From the NCBI GenBank assembly GCA_017562135.1, contig QEYB01001019.1:1-64000 (forward strand): a DNA stretch of 64,000 nt, in the 5' to 3' direction. Below are positions 53,147 through 64,000 of the stretch, piece by piece (within the stretch, counting starts at the first letter, position 1; the number at the start of each line of letters is the position of its first letter). The position numbers and the translations under genes were made by a program. Origin of the DNA: Dipylidium caninum. Its lineage: Eukaryota; Platyhelminthes; Cestoda; Cyclophyllidea; Dipylidiidae. The notes below the pieces were generated by a model. That model worked only from the letters and a program-made list of their open reading frames with translations. It was not told the DNA's origin and did no database searches.

Positions 53147-54063
53147 ATGGGCTCCTACAACAGTGCCGAGTCTGTTTCCTCGTACATCAAAAAGAGGGTT
53201 CACCAGCTGCCAACCATTGGCATAATCTGTGGTTCCGGTCTCGGAACGCTGGCTGAGGCTGTGACCCAAAGCACTGTTATCAAGTACGAGGATATTAAAG
53301 AATTTCCGAAGAGCACCGTTGTTTGGCCATGCTGGCAACTTCGTCTTTGGCAAGCTTGGTGGGAAAAACGTTGCTGTCATGCAAGGCCGCTTCCATCCCT
53401 ACGAGGGCTATGAAATGTCACAGGTAAATTGACGAGTAAAGTGTTCTCAGGTTTCAGGTCACCCTGCCCGTTCGAGTCATGAAACTCCTCGGTGTGGAGA
53501 CTCTCATTGTGACCAATGCTGCCGGTGGACTAAACCCCGACTACAACGTGGGCGACATAATGATCATTAAGGATCACATTAGCTTGCCTAATATTGCAGG
53601 CATGAACCCACTCGTGGGACCGAATGACGACAGGTAAGTGGAACACATTGAGGCACCTTCACACTCTCCAGGTTCGGTCCCCGTTTCCCCGCAGTAACGA
53701 ACATTTACACGAAGGAGTATCGCGAGTTGGCAAAGGCACTGGCCGCGGAAATGAATATTGGTGAAATCATGAAAGAAGGGGTTTACGTTACTCATATGGG
53801 GCCTTCATATGAGACACCAGCTGAGGCGCGTTTTTTTCTGCATTATCGGCGCAGATGCCGTCGGAATGAGCACCTCACACGAAACAACAGTTGCAAAGCA
53901 CGCGGGAATGAAGGTCTTTGCCATGTCACTCATCACCAACAAGGCAGTGATGGCTGAAGACTGCGAGACCGCCTCGGAGGAAGAAGAAGGCGACGAAATC
54001 ATTGCTCAACGCGTGAAGACATTAAAGGAATTTGCGGAGAAGTTGGTGGAGAGAATGGGGTAG
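53147..54063 (+). CDS. PNP: PNP2: purine nucleoside phosphorylase with two 1-nt frameshifts
   Basis: PNP with exons 53147-53423, 53458-53633 and 53672-54063 and introns of 34 and 38 bp. Splice positions match two of those in the minus-strand gene (after codon 92; phase 2 before FGPRF). The first minus-gene intron is absent. Active-site motifs are intact: [57 protein letters not shown] (Glu201), GADAVGMST and SLITNKAV (Asn243). His257 is missing and an acidic stretch ([11 protein letters not shown]) replaces the usual C-terminal helix start. Two +1 shifts break the frame, at 53318-53324 (TTGTTT) and in the T7 run at about 53830-53836. Both could be sequencing errors. The start ATG is aligned to that of the minus-strand genes. 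The TATA box seen in PNP1 is disrupted here. Confidence 0.85.
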
Positions 54064-55352
54064 GGTTGGCACTTCACGCAGTGCAGTGCTCACACCAATG
54101 CCTTAGCATAAATGCTACAATAATTTTGTCCGCTTGCAACACGCCTCCTTTCACCCATTACCATCAGGCTGGCATCAGCGTCCGTCGCGACGCCCACTAA
54201 GCTGCAGCGCGTGAGAGGCTGCCTGCCCCAGCGTTTGCGGGAGACCACATCCACTTCCGAATACGGGCATATCAGTTAGGTGGAATTGGCAAGTTACATG
54301 TCAAGCTAAGCCCGATTAGGGAATGGCGAACAACATTCCGCCATGGATGGTTGTGCCCGCTGGTGGTCGGCGGTCATACGAATGCCACTGACTCGCGACA
54401 CCCATAATGTAGTGTTTCTTTGCCAACTATTACCGCACTGGAGTGAGAGGCACGCACCTACAGCCGAGCATCAGGAGTATTGTGCATATCGACTGTGTTG
54501 ACCAGGCAATGAGGAGTTTGAATTAGTCCACGCGGGTAGACTCGCCCACGACGTCGGTCAAATGGTGACACTGCGCTCTGATCAGCGCAGGCACCAATGA
54601 CCTCGTACACATGTGTGGAGGCAGAGCAGGAAGAGACGTGGAGATGGGGAGGGAGGAGAAGTAGCAGTGGAAGCGGGAATTGGAGTTGGATGAGGAGGAT
54701 AAGAAGGGAAGGAGAAGTTGGAGTAGGCGGAAGGAATTTCTGCTGACTCTCTTCTTGCACCCTCAAGAGGAACGCGTCAAGCCTCGAGGACATCCGTGAA
54801 TACACGGAGGGGCACCAACTGGCTGCCAACCAACGGGCATTTGACAGACATGTTCCCACGGCAGTAGCAATGCCCTCCTGCCTCCCCCCTCCCCCACCCC
54901 CCTGTATGTGTGTCACATCGCTCCGTGTGTCAGTGCTACCAGCGAAAGCCAGTTGTAATGTGGAAGAGGGAAAGGACCGAGGCCAAAGACCAAAGGCCAA
55001 AGAAGATGATGGCAGACTCTGAGTCAGAGCATCGCAAGAGCGTGCGCAGTTGCAGCCATCCACATCTACCCGCTCTGTGATCGGTGTCCCCTCACTTGTC
55101 CATTCACTTCAAGTGACTTCAAGTGATTTCAATGAGTCCGCTGTCACAGAGTAAATGGGCGTCTCTTCTACCAGTCCTTTCTCTCATTGGACCTGTCATG
55201 TATTGTCACATTTAGTGAACAAACCGATAAACGCGGCAGGTTGGTGGACTCAGTGCAAACGCTATTTTGACGAAATACCTAACGAGTTACATGGCATTTA
55301 ACCTGGAATTCGACCCAATGCAAAAGTCCAAATTGATGCTCCATTTGGGTGA

Positions 55353-55634
55353 TCAGGATCCGAGCTGCTGATCAAACCGATCCATGTGCATCACATAACT
55401 CGCGGTAGGACTGCCGGTGTCCCCGAAAAATGTACAAATGCGAACGTTCCGACAATAGCCCATGAGTTCATTGTTTGGGCCGTGACAGTACAGCCTGCTA
55501 CTGAGGCTTTGTATGCTCCACCCGCGAATTATGCCTGCCATGAACACAGCAGCGTAAGCCATTCCTTGTTGATTAGCAAATCCACCAAGACTGGCGCACA
55601 AGTGAGTCTGGTTGTCCTCTTCGCCGACAACCAC
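55353..55634 (-). other. conserved unknown open frame, copy B
   Basis: Duplicate of 39939-40220. Same length, with changes clustered at one spot (YCQNFRI versus YCRNVRI). Function unknown. Confidence 0.22.
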
Positions 55635-55739
55635 TCTGCCCCAGGCACAAATGGCCTCATGCCATGCTGCCCAGGAGACTTCAAAAATGGGGAGAAGGGA
55701 TGGCCTTGGGATTGGAGAGGGGCGGGAAGGCGGGTTTGC

Positions 55740-55741
<2 letters not shown>

Positions 55742-55774
<33 letters not shown>
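55742..55774. repeat. (GT)n microsatellite, copy B
   Basis: Same array as in copy A, about 16 units. The preceding flank has lost about 12 bp of GGGGGAG-type sequence compared with A. Confidence 0.95.
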
Positions 55775-55775
<1 letters not shown>

Positions 55776-56434
55776 CTATCTGCGTTTGTGGGCTTCGTGT
55801 TCATTTCAGCACCCTCCTGGGTAGGGACGGTGGCCAGAACAACCGCCCATTGCTTGAGTGTCATGCCTGCACCCAAAGTCCGCCTAAACCGCCACTTCTC
55901 AATGATCACCTGGGACAGTCACTCCCTAACTTGTGAGGCTTTCTCCAGAACATGTCAAAAGAGTCCCCATCTCACATTCTCCTCAAGCTAGACATGTCAA
56001 GTGACTGTCCTCTCACCGAAAGTGAACAAACTAGCTGCCTCCTGCGACTGGTGGCATCTCACTGCGTCGGCCGAACTCTTTCCTCCACCCATTGTCCACG
56101 ACCACTTATTAGGCAAGTCTGATCCAAGTGACAAGAGTCTCGGGGGGGGGGGGGGCAGAGCGCTTCTTTCACTACGTAGGTGCTCGTGGCACAGCAAGAA
56201 GGCCTCCGTGTGGGTGCACAGACGAGTGACCGACTCGGTGTGAATCAGAGGACATGGGGACGGCCTGCCAAGAAGACGAGACATGAAGTCGGCGCACACT
56301 TGTATCAGAAATGAGTTCTCAACTCCGCGGTTACCATCGCCTCACGGTGGTCTGCCTCGAACCCATCACCGCCAGTGCGAGAGGCCAACCCACAGGGGAT
56401 CAGACTGCTCGCCGATTAAACGAACACCTCATGG

Positions 56435-56861
56435 GTGGTCGTAATTCGGGTGAAGGCCGCCAGTCGCGTTGGTGACGAAGAGTACTCGCATCCCATCAAC
56501 CGCATGACTTTCACGGGAGCGTCACCTGTCCGAGGCAAGGCAAGCGGAAGGAAGTTAACTCAAACGAGACGGGGTCTGGATCAGAAGCAGCAGATGCAGT
56601 GGACGGGCACGAGCACGAGCACGGGGAAAGGGAGAGGGAGGGGAAGAGGAAGGCGAAATGTGGTCGCAGTCAGAGGTCGGGCGGTTGAATGAATGAATGA
56701 AGGAGAAAGGAGAAGGAGAAAGCAGACGGGACGACAGGTGGGGGTGCGTTGACGTACCTCCTGCTGCGTGTAGCCCTCGTACGCGTGGAATCGGCCCTGC
56801 ATCACCATCACCTGTTTGCCCCCGAGTGTGCCAAACACCAAATTCCCCTTGTGACCTTCCA
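56435..56861 (-). pseudogene. truncated PNP pseudogene, copy B
   Basis: Exon 2 (56758-56861) is a full 104 bp with intact splice sites and codes [11 protein letters not shown] to YTQQE, unlike copy A. The exon 3 remnant (about 56435-56525) has two 1-bp deletions and the same truncation after the NYD codons. The intron closely resembles that of the functional gene at 60665-60917 rather than that of the copy A pseudogene, which suggests sequence transfer from the functional gene. Exons 1 and 4 are absent. Confidence 0.85.
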
Positions 56862-56910
56862 CTGAAGTACACGCAGAAGGCGGGCTCAGGTGGACGCGTC
56901 GCTCGTGGCC

Positions 56911-56939
56911 ATGACGATGGCGATGGCGATGGCGATGGC
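56911..56939 (+). repeat. (GATGGC)n minisatellite, copy B
   Basis: Shorter by about one unit than 41657-41689. Confidence 0.85.
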
Positions 56940-57690
56940 AACGACGAAAGCGTAGAGGAGGCAGTTTGATCCACCCTTACTGAACCCAGTCATTTGGCGT
57001 CTCGCGGCAATTGATGGCATTCAATTATGATGTCAAGTTGCGCTGATCACGCTCTACTTCCATTCCCGTGGACTCCAGACGCCTCCATTCCTCAAAAGTC
57101 TCCTCCATTTCATCCCATTAGACAGAGGAGAGGCTCTTCTTCAACTTTGAGTAGCCTGACTCTTCATCTAAATCGACAAGTCGACGTAGGTGAAAGTAGG
57201 ATTTTACAGGAAATAACCCTCTGCTGTTTCACATAAATATAAAACCATGACAAATTATGTCCGCAGATAGGCGGTTTGTCTTTACTGAAATAAAACAAGT
57301 AGCATACAAAAACAAAAGGCATTTATGTGTGATCACCTCGCCGAACAATATATTTTATACGTCAACTTTGTCGAAATCATCGAGTCAAGCTGCAGAAGGC
57401 TTTTTCTTCCTGCCAACTGAATAAAGCAAATTCCCCTCAAACTATTAACGTGTCAGGTCGATTTGGCTGAGAAGTAAGTAGGAGGAGTGACAATGCCCGA
57501 GTATCTAGTCGTCGAGCTCACCTTCACAAAACATGTAAGACGCAGGCGGAGCTGAGTAGAGGCTTTCAACAATTACGGAATGAGTGGACAACGTGCGCAT
57601 TTGAGCATCCAACATGCGAATAGAGCGTTTAAGAAAGACAGAGTTCGCAGTAAACAAGGCCCCTGTTGTCACCTTTCGGCGATTTCATTG

Positions 57691-58010
57691 CTCGGCAACT
57701 TGTCTCAGTGTGTCTAACACGTTCGAGGCCGTAGAAAATCCGTTCACTCGCGTTGAACTCCAAACTGAGTTCAACCCTCAATCTGTCGACGACGAATTGT
57801 CACAAGCTTCGCTCCAAATGTGACAGGGAAGCTCGCCTGATGGCGCATTAGCGAGACACGTTCTGCCCACCTAAACCATTCTTACTCTGTTCAATTAATT
57901 CTGAACCTAATTGGCATATCAGCGTCATTTCAAGTCACAATGTTTATTTACAAATTGTGCCAGGTAATGAAGTACAAGCAGAGACCAGCGATGAACCCAG
58001 GTAATTAGGC
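57691..58010 (+). repeat. shared segment related to 35221-35537 (copy B)
   Basis: Near-identical to 42440-42759 and diverged from 35221-35537. Confidence 0.7.
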
Positions 58011-58751
58011 ACTGCATGTACATTATGCGCCTGCTGAACTTCCGCTCGCCGTGGATGCATGCAAAGTGTGCGGTCTTCATCGATGCCATTGAACCGGTAA
58101 CAGTGTTTTGTCTTAGTAAAATGCATTTTGCACTGCTGCGCACAAATGCGAATAGCCGCAATGACATTCCGCCGACTGAGGAGAGTTAGGCCTTTAAGCG
58201 CTCCTCTTCAAGGAGAAGTGGATGAGGGCGCGGAAGGGATGACACGAAGTGGCCCGCTTCGCCACACCCTACTGTCGCGAATTCAGCACTCACTGAAGTG
58301 TTTCTCGAGCATTTGCTGTGGACAGTTGACGCCGTCCCACGGGTGCAGCAGCCTCTTGACGCAGAAGCCACGGCAACGCAGTAGGCAAATGTCGAATTAA
58401 ACAGGCTGGTGCCCACGAAATCGCCATCTCGCCCACGCAGGCAGCAATTCGAGTCCTCACTTACTACTCAACTCGGCCCCCAGTCTAGACGAAGCGGCAG
58501 TTGATTCGCAGTCAACTGCTCTTTCAGCGGTGCAACATGGAGAAGACTGGCATTTGCAAGATGTCTCCACTTGTGAGCGGTGGCAAAGATGGGTGACAGC
58601 AGTTAGACGAACAACTGTCGCTCTATGCTACGTCGTGTCAACCACAGAGAAGGTGGCCTTAGAAGGCCAGGCCGACGACGAGTGCTTCTCGAACTACCGC
58701 CGGATGCTGAATGAGCTGAAGGTCCAAGTGGCATTTGGCGAAGTGCGTGTC

Positions 58752-58799
58752 GAGCAGCCGAGCAGCCGAGCAGCGAGCAGGGAGCAGCCGAGCAGCCGA
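58752..58799 (+). repeat. (GAGCAGCC)n octamer array, copy B
   Basis: Counterpart of 43498-43548 with a rearranged unit order and fewer bases. Confidence 0.8.
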
Positions 58800-59562
58800 G
58801 TACCAGACCACTAATGTCATGCATGCTTCATGCACACATCCACCGTTCTGGCCTCCCCTCACTCTCACTCACTCACTCACAATTGGGCTTCTCTCGACTC
58901 ACCATTCACCTCCCCAAAAGTGAGAAATGCGATGCACTCGCGGACGGGGATGTGACCATCTGTGCTTGTGGATTTCGGGCTCAATCACCCTCCGCTCAAC
59001 TGAGCTGCACGTGTGTCGGACGCTGTCCCATGAAAGAAAAAGCATCGAGTACTGCGAGGGTGTCGCGCCTCGGCACCTCGGCTAAACCCGCCATTTTTAG
59101 GGAAAGAGCACTCCGTTGCCAAGGGACACGCAATGGGGAGCTTAGCACTGAAGCTCGCTGCGACCAAGAAACTACTGATTTCTGCGGAGGCGTGTCTCAT
59201 CTCCCCAAGCTCGCCGGAACCATCACTTTCACCCAAACACAAAAGACGTCTTCTCGGACATCCCCTTGAAGACAGAGGTGGCAAGAGACACTCCCCCATG
59301 CACAATGCAACCTACGTGACAGCTGCTGAGGCTGGTGGCATCTCACTGTGCATGCCGAGCCCCACCTGACCGTGGCCAAGTGAACAAACTCACCAATGCG
59401 AACACGTGACGAGACATCTCGCCTTCTTCCCTCCCGACTCATCTCTACACCCCGAGTGTATACTTCACATCCTTCGTTGTACACTAAATCAAAAGTGTCC
59501 AGCAATTGCGAGAGCAGCCACGGCCACTACTGACGCCGCAGACCAGAGGGTGGCTGACGCCG

Positions 59563-61275
59563 TCACAGGTTGGCCAGAACACGGGTGAGGAGGGTGGCGA
59601 TGGTGTCACCGCGTTGGCGACCCGTCTGAAGCACGTCTTCGTGATCAGTCTTCTCAGTGCGGTCAATTTCGAAGACCTCGCGGTTGGTGACCAGGGAGAG
59701 GCCGAGCACACGCATGCCCACGTGGTGGGCCACAATGGTCTCCGCCGTCGTGCTCATGCCCGCCACGTCTGCGCCCAACAGTCGCAGGGCGCGCGCCTCC
59801 GCCGGAGTGTCGTAGGTGGGGCCGCAGCAGCACACGTAGACACCCTCATGCATCAGCTCTCCAATTCCCATCTCCTCGGCTACGCGCAAGGCCAGTTGGC
59901 GCAACTCCTTGGGGTAGATGTTCGACAGAGCAGTGAATCGGGGACCGAACCTGCAACCAAGGCATGGAGATTTGGTGGGAGAGACAAAGAGGCGTGTGGA
60001 GAAGGCGTTCGCAGGGTGGCTGCTGGAGGAGTGAATAAAGCGTGTCAGTGGATGCTGAAGAGCCCAGCCCAGAGGCAGTGAGGTCGAAGTTGACGCACAG
60101 CCGCTAGGCTACGAGAAACGGTCTTTGGCAGGAACAAGTGCAACTTGTCTCGCTTCACGCGATTGACAATCCCCTCTCTAAGCCTCGTCCCAATCCACCA
60201 AATGGTGAAAACTGCCTGACTTGACCCAATCGAGTGTGGCGAAGGCGGACATGACGCCTCGAGAGGGCTTCCACTTGGCCGATTCGGGTTGAAACAGAGA
60301 CAAGCGAACCGTCTGCTCAAACGAGCCATTAGGTCGGCGCACACTTGTGGCAGAACGTAGGCCCCACATCCACTGTCAGCGCCGCCTCACAGTCGTCTGC
60401 ATTACACGAGACGAGCGTCACTTCAGCCACCACGCAAATGACACGCGAAACAGGCAGTTATCAGGCAATCATCGCCAGGCAGCCTCACCTGTCGTCATTG
60501 GGACCGGTCAGTGGGTTGATGCCGGCGAGTGCGGCAATGCTTATGTGGTCCTTCATCACCATGATATCTCCAACGTCGTAATTCGGGTGAAGACCGCCTG
60601 TCGCGTTGGTGACGAAGAGGTACTCGCATCCCATCAACCGCATGACTTTCACGGGGAGCGTCACCTGTCCGAGGCAAGGCAAGCGGAAGGAAGTTAACTC
60701 AAACGAGACGGGGCCTGGATCAGAAGCAGCAGATGCAGTGGACGGGCACGAGCACGAGCTCGAGCTCGAGCACGAGCACGAGCACGGGAAAGGGAGAGGG
60801 AGGGGAAGAGGAAGGCGAAATGTGGTCGCAGTCAGAGGTCGGGCGGTTGAATGAATGAATGAAGGAGAAGGAGAAGGAGAAGCAGACGGGACGACAGGTG
60901 GGGGTGCGTTGACGTACCTCCTGCTGCGTGTAGCCCTCGTACGCGTGGAATCGGCCCTGCATCACCATCACCTGTTTGCCCCCGAGTGTGCCAAACACCA
61001 AATTCCCCTTGTGACCTTCCACTGAAGTACACGCAGAAGGCGGGCTCAGGTGGACGCGTTGCACGCGAGGATGGTGAAAGCGTAGAATACGCAGCTCAAC
61101 TCACCGGTACTCGACGGCATGCCTGGAATGTCTGTGTATGCGATGTCCACGCGGTCAGTCACGCGGTTGCCCAGTTGGCCCAGTCCCGAACCGCAAATTA
61201 TCCCACCAACGGGGTGATGGAGACTCGCTTTCGCAGGAAATCGCATATCGCCTTCGCGTCCTCGTAGGCGCCCAT
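59563..61275 (-). CDS. PNP: purine nucleoside phosphorylase, duplicate with one frameshift
   Basis: Duplicate of the 44309-46020 gene. Exons: 61105-61275, 60918-61021, 60489-60664 and 59563-59950, with the same splice sites. Exons 2-4 appear to encode the same protein, including the Asp for Glu201 and His254 in TDHEDVL. Exon 1 is 171 bp instead of 172. A CCCC in copy A (codons before IICGSGLG) is CCC at about 61202-61204, so the frame meets a TAA directly after ITPLVG. Either the duplicate is a very young pseudogene or one C was missed in sequencing. The promoter elements are intact. Confidence 0.88.
60745..60786 (+). repeat. ACGAGC/GAGCTC minisatellite in PNP intron 2, copy B
   Basis: Differs from copy A by an extra GAGCAC unit before the GAGCTC pair. 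Confidence 0.8.
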
Positions 61276-61349
61276 GGGCACAGGGTGGAGCGACTGCGAG
61301 AGAGCCAAAGAACACTTCGCGTCTTCGCTTGTCCGACAACGTGCAAGCC

Positions 61350-61408
61350 TATTTAAAGACGTGGCCACGGACGCATTGTCTCGACCACGACCGCCTCCTC
61401 CTGATTGG
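61350..61408 (-). promoter_or_regulatory. TATA-like and CCAAT promoter of minus-strand PNP, copy B
   Basis: CCAAT at 61404-61408 and TTTAAATA at 61350-61357 on the minus strand, at the same spacing from the ATG (61275) as in copy A. Confidence 0.55.
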
Positions 61409-64000
61409 CTGGCCAGCCAGACCTACTGTCTGCTCCTCGCCGCCGCGGCACAACCGTCGAGCGCGTCTACAAGCACACCCCAACCCCCGACTATTTGCAT
61501 TTACGCCGCATTGGCACTTCTAACCTGATTACTCACTGTAGTGGCGGATTGACCTCCGCCATTCCCAAAATCAAAACTCGGTCAGGGTGTTTATTTTATT
61601 CACGGCTAAACCACCGCCGGTGTTCTATGCCATGGCGTCACACGACTGGCACACGCCGAGATGGAAGTCGTATGACCTGGTGTTTGTCTGCGTTGGCCAC
61701 TCGTGTCCACCTCACTGTTGTGCCTGCTCCAGCGAGGCAGCCATAGACCTGTCACACGTCTGCAGAACCCCTGAAAAGGATCGCCTTCTCCCTTCCTCCT
61801 TCCCTTCCTCCTTTCCATTTCCATTTCCTCTTTCACCTCATCACCTCGTCACCTCATCGCCTAATCACCTTATCACCGCCACACGCCTCAAGTCTTCCCC
61901 TTGCGCGTCACGCCGCATTCCTGGGATGCCGAGTTGCTGTACCCTTGGCGCCGCCCAACCTCGAATGAGGAGGCGAGAGTCGCCTGGCGCGCCAGGTCCC
62001 ACTTACTCTTGCCTGCGAGTGACAGCCAGCAGGCAGATGGTGCATTCACAACTCCGGCAAGGCAATTTCTGGCGACATTCGTGTCAGTGTAGGACCTCGA
62101 CGACACACGCCATCAACAGCTTGGCCGACATGCATTGTGCACGTCGGACCAATGAACCAACCAATCTACGACTGGTGAACCAGCACAAACTTAGCGTGTG
62201 CAACTCGATCACTGCTGAGGCGGGAAGCGGTCCGGTTCGACAAGCAGAGAGTGACGTGGATAAATGTAATGCCAGGCCTTCTACACCCCTCGGACGACAC
62301 GTCCAACCACGCAATCGAGCCTCACCTGACGATTTGAACGGAGCAGTTGAGCGCGGTCGACAGATGGCACGGACATCGAGCATGCCACGTCACCGGCACC
62401 GGACACAACACCTTCAATGCATCCTCCCACTTCACTGGAGGCCAAAAACAACCAATAAATTTGTTTAATAACGTCGTTCACTGCACAGGAAAAACAACAT
62501 GCTTACCAATTGCTCAAACGCACATTATTGGAATATTTCCGGCCGACCTGTGGACTACTTCCTCGACGCCGCGTTCCTCGGGGCGTTGGTGCCTAGTGTC
62601 CGCGCAAGTAAATATTTGCTTCAGCCCCGGAAGTGAATCAACACTTCAGTCAGTCAGTCAGCATCCACACCGGGCTGCAGTGAGTTACCTCGTCTAAACC
62701 CACGTCGCCTCGCAGTGCGGGCGGACATGTGGCGGTGTGTGAGACCGCGGTGCTCTCTCTCTGCGCTCCGGCAGCCATGTCTTACACGACCATCTCAAAA
62801 GGCACTTTCGCCCACCCAATGAAACGAGTGTGCACGTCGGCAGGAGAGTCCGGTGCGGTAGGACGGACTCAAGACACGGCCGCAACGCCTACCTATATTC
62901 TATCTAATCTCAGGAACCTCGGAGGCGAGGAGTGCAGTGCATTGGTTTTCAGGGCCCATTGGGAGCACTTTGCAGAATTGAAAGTCAGAAGGCGAGGTGG
63001 GGGATCACGACACCAGCGTGGCCATTGTGCATTAAAGGGAATCATTGGAAGAGCGACAGACCTCGCGACAAGGAGTCGAGCTGACGAGCCCCAACTTACA
63101 CTCTTTTCGTCCAGTGGGCGACTCACACACACGCATCAGCGATAGCAGAAGCAGCAGAGGAGGCCTCAGGAAGTCGGATGTGCCGACGGACAATAGGCAT
63201 CACAGTCTCATTCAGCGAATCGCATGCTTTCCTCCTACCTGCGAGTGCTTCCCTAAGCAGTGGCATTACACTTACGCTGGTCGTACACCGTAGTCGACAC
63301 TCTCGACGCCTTCCCGTTCTGCCAAGAGCTGACAGCAGCCACCACAAGCACAGACACATTCTACACCTTCGCCCAGGAAACGTCACCAGTGAATAAACTA
63401 ACTCGCCCTTCTTCATCAAGCCCATCAAGGCTACTCGCCTCGCAAGTACTGCCGCATTCCCAACAAAGAGCCGCCTCTCCCGCCACGCACTTCACACTTG
63501 CTTAGCATGAATCGCACAGGCCAAAGTAACGTAATGACATTGACGACAGCAACTCTTCCTACTGACACGTGTGAACATTTGCCCCATAGGAAAAGACCGC
63601 CTTTCTCTCGGTGTCCTCACCTATTTACCGAGACGTCAGCCATGCACGGCTCTAGCGGGTGGAGAATCTCGACTAAAGCACGTGTCGATCGGTGGCCGGA
63701 CAATTCTCGGCGTATGCTCGCCTTAACTCCACCTGCCAATTCCCTCAGAGATCCTTGCAACAGCCTTCCGCCTTGGAAGACAGCTTACTCTCATTAGGGC
63801 GGCGAATGCCAGGTCGCCGTGGGTCGTCGGTGCGACCACCAAGTCGGAGAGAGACTCGAGGGCGAAGCGTCGTGATACCTCACTTGCATGTTCCACCAAC
63901 ATCGTCCCGCTATTTGCCAAAAGTCATGGAGCCACTTTGCCAATCTTGTCGTCCACCAAGCCCTGGTTCGCACACGAGGTTGTCGGAGTGGTGGAAGGGA
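61409..64000. other. 5' flank of copy B PNP, no supported gene
   Basis: Duplicate of 46154-48739. The long plus-strand frame of copy A (335 codons) is cut to 293 codons here by an extra A near 62446, which supports its being non-coding. Confidence 0.6.

Larger units (their letters stand above)
53941..64000 (+). repeat. PNP duplication unit, copy B (runs off window)
   Basis: Direct repeat of 38512-48739 with the same order of psi-PNP, PNP and flanking repeats. Differences are mainly single-base indels in homopolymers, microsatellite length and a net loss of about 153 bp in the psi-PNP intron region. It continues beyond the window. Confidence 0.92.

Noticed and set aside
54458..55063. 201-codon minus-strand frame
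   Set aside because: Split by a homopolymer indel in copy A (39027-39624) and rich in poly-Leu and poly-Gly from simple sequence.
55386..55991. 201-codon plus-strand frame through the (GT)n array
   Set aside because: Cys-Val repeats come from the microsatellite, and the frame length is not conserved in copy A.

Overview
This is nuclear DNA from a eukaryote. Its genes are spliced with GT-AG introns, and one intron is GC-AG. It carries many microsatellites, and nothing looks operonic or prokaryotic. Intron sizes run from 29, 34, 38, 49, 63 and 83 bp up to several kb. That mix, together with a secreted cathepsin L, a vitamin/monocarboxylate-type SLC5 transporter and a purine-salvage cluster, fits a parasitic flatworm (tapeworm or fluke). 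This assignment is an inference and no species is claimed.

Layout. 1-16.1 kb: mostly gene-poor, with a few coding-like minus-strand stretches that I cannot name (6.8-7.1, 8.1-9.7 and 14.07-14.18 kb). 16.2-18.3 kb (+): a complete four-exon cathepsin L preproenzyme of 335 aa behind a TATA box. 18.7-19.6 kb (-): an unrecognised small multi-exon gene. 20.1-29.1 kb (+): an SLC5 sodium/solute symporter in at least ten exons. Its introns hold two copies of an uncharacterised repeat in opposite orientation and a short TIR element; a third copy lies downstream. 31.4-37.6 kb: no gene seen. 37.7-64 kb: a purine nucleoside phosphorylase (PNP) array.

The PNP array is built on a direct tandem duplication. 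Sequence 38512-48739 recurs at 53941-64000 (window end), about 15.3-15.4 kb downstream, with small indels. Gene order is PNP1(+, degenerate), psi-PNP(-), PNP(-, intact, 279 aa), PNP2(+), psi-PNP(-), PNP(-, one frameshift). The left junction of the repeat lies inside the last PNP exon, which suggests unequal exchange between PNP paralogues. PNP1 keeps a TATA box but has lost nearly all catalytic residues. PNP2 keeps the catalytic residues but its TATA box is scrambled. The minus-strand genes have a TATA-like and CCAAT promoter and a Glu-to-Asp change at the purine-binding acid.

Many parasitic flatworms are thought to depend on host purines and vitamins, so PNP expansion and the SLC5 carrier may reflect nutrient salvage (inference). 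Several coding frameshifts sit at short homopolymers, so sequencing error must be separated from true gene decay.
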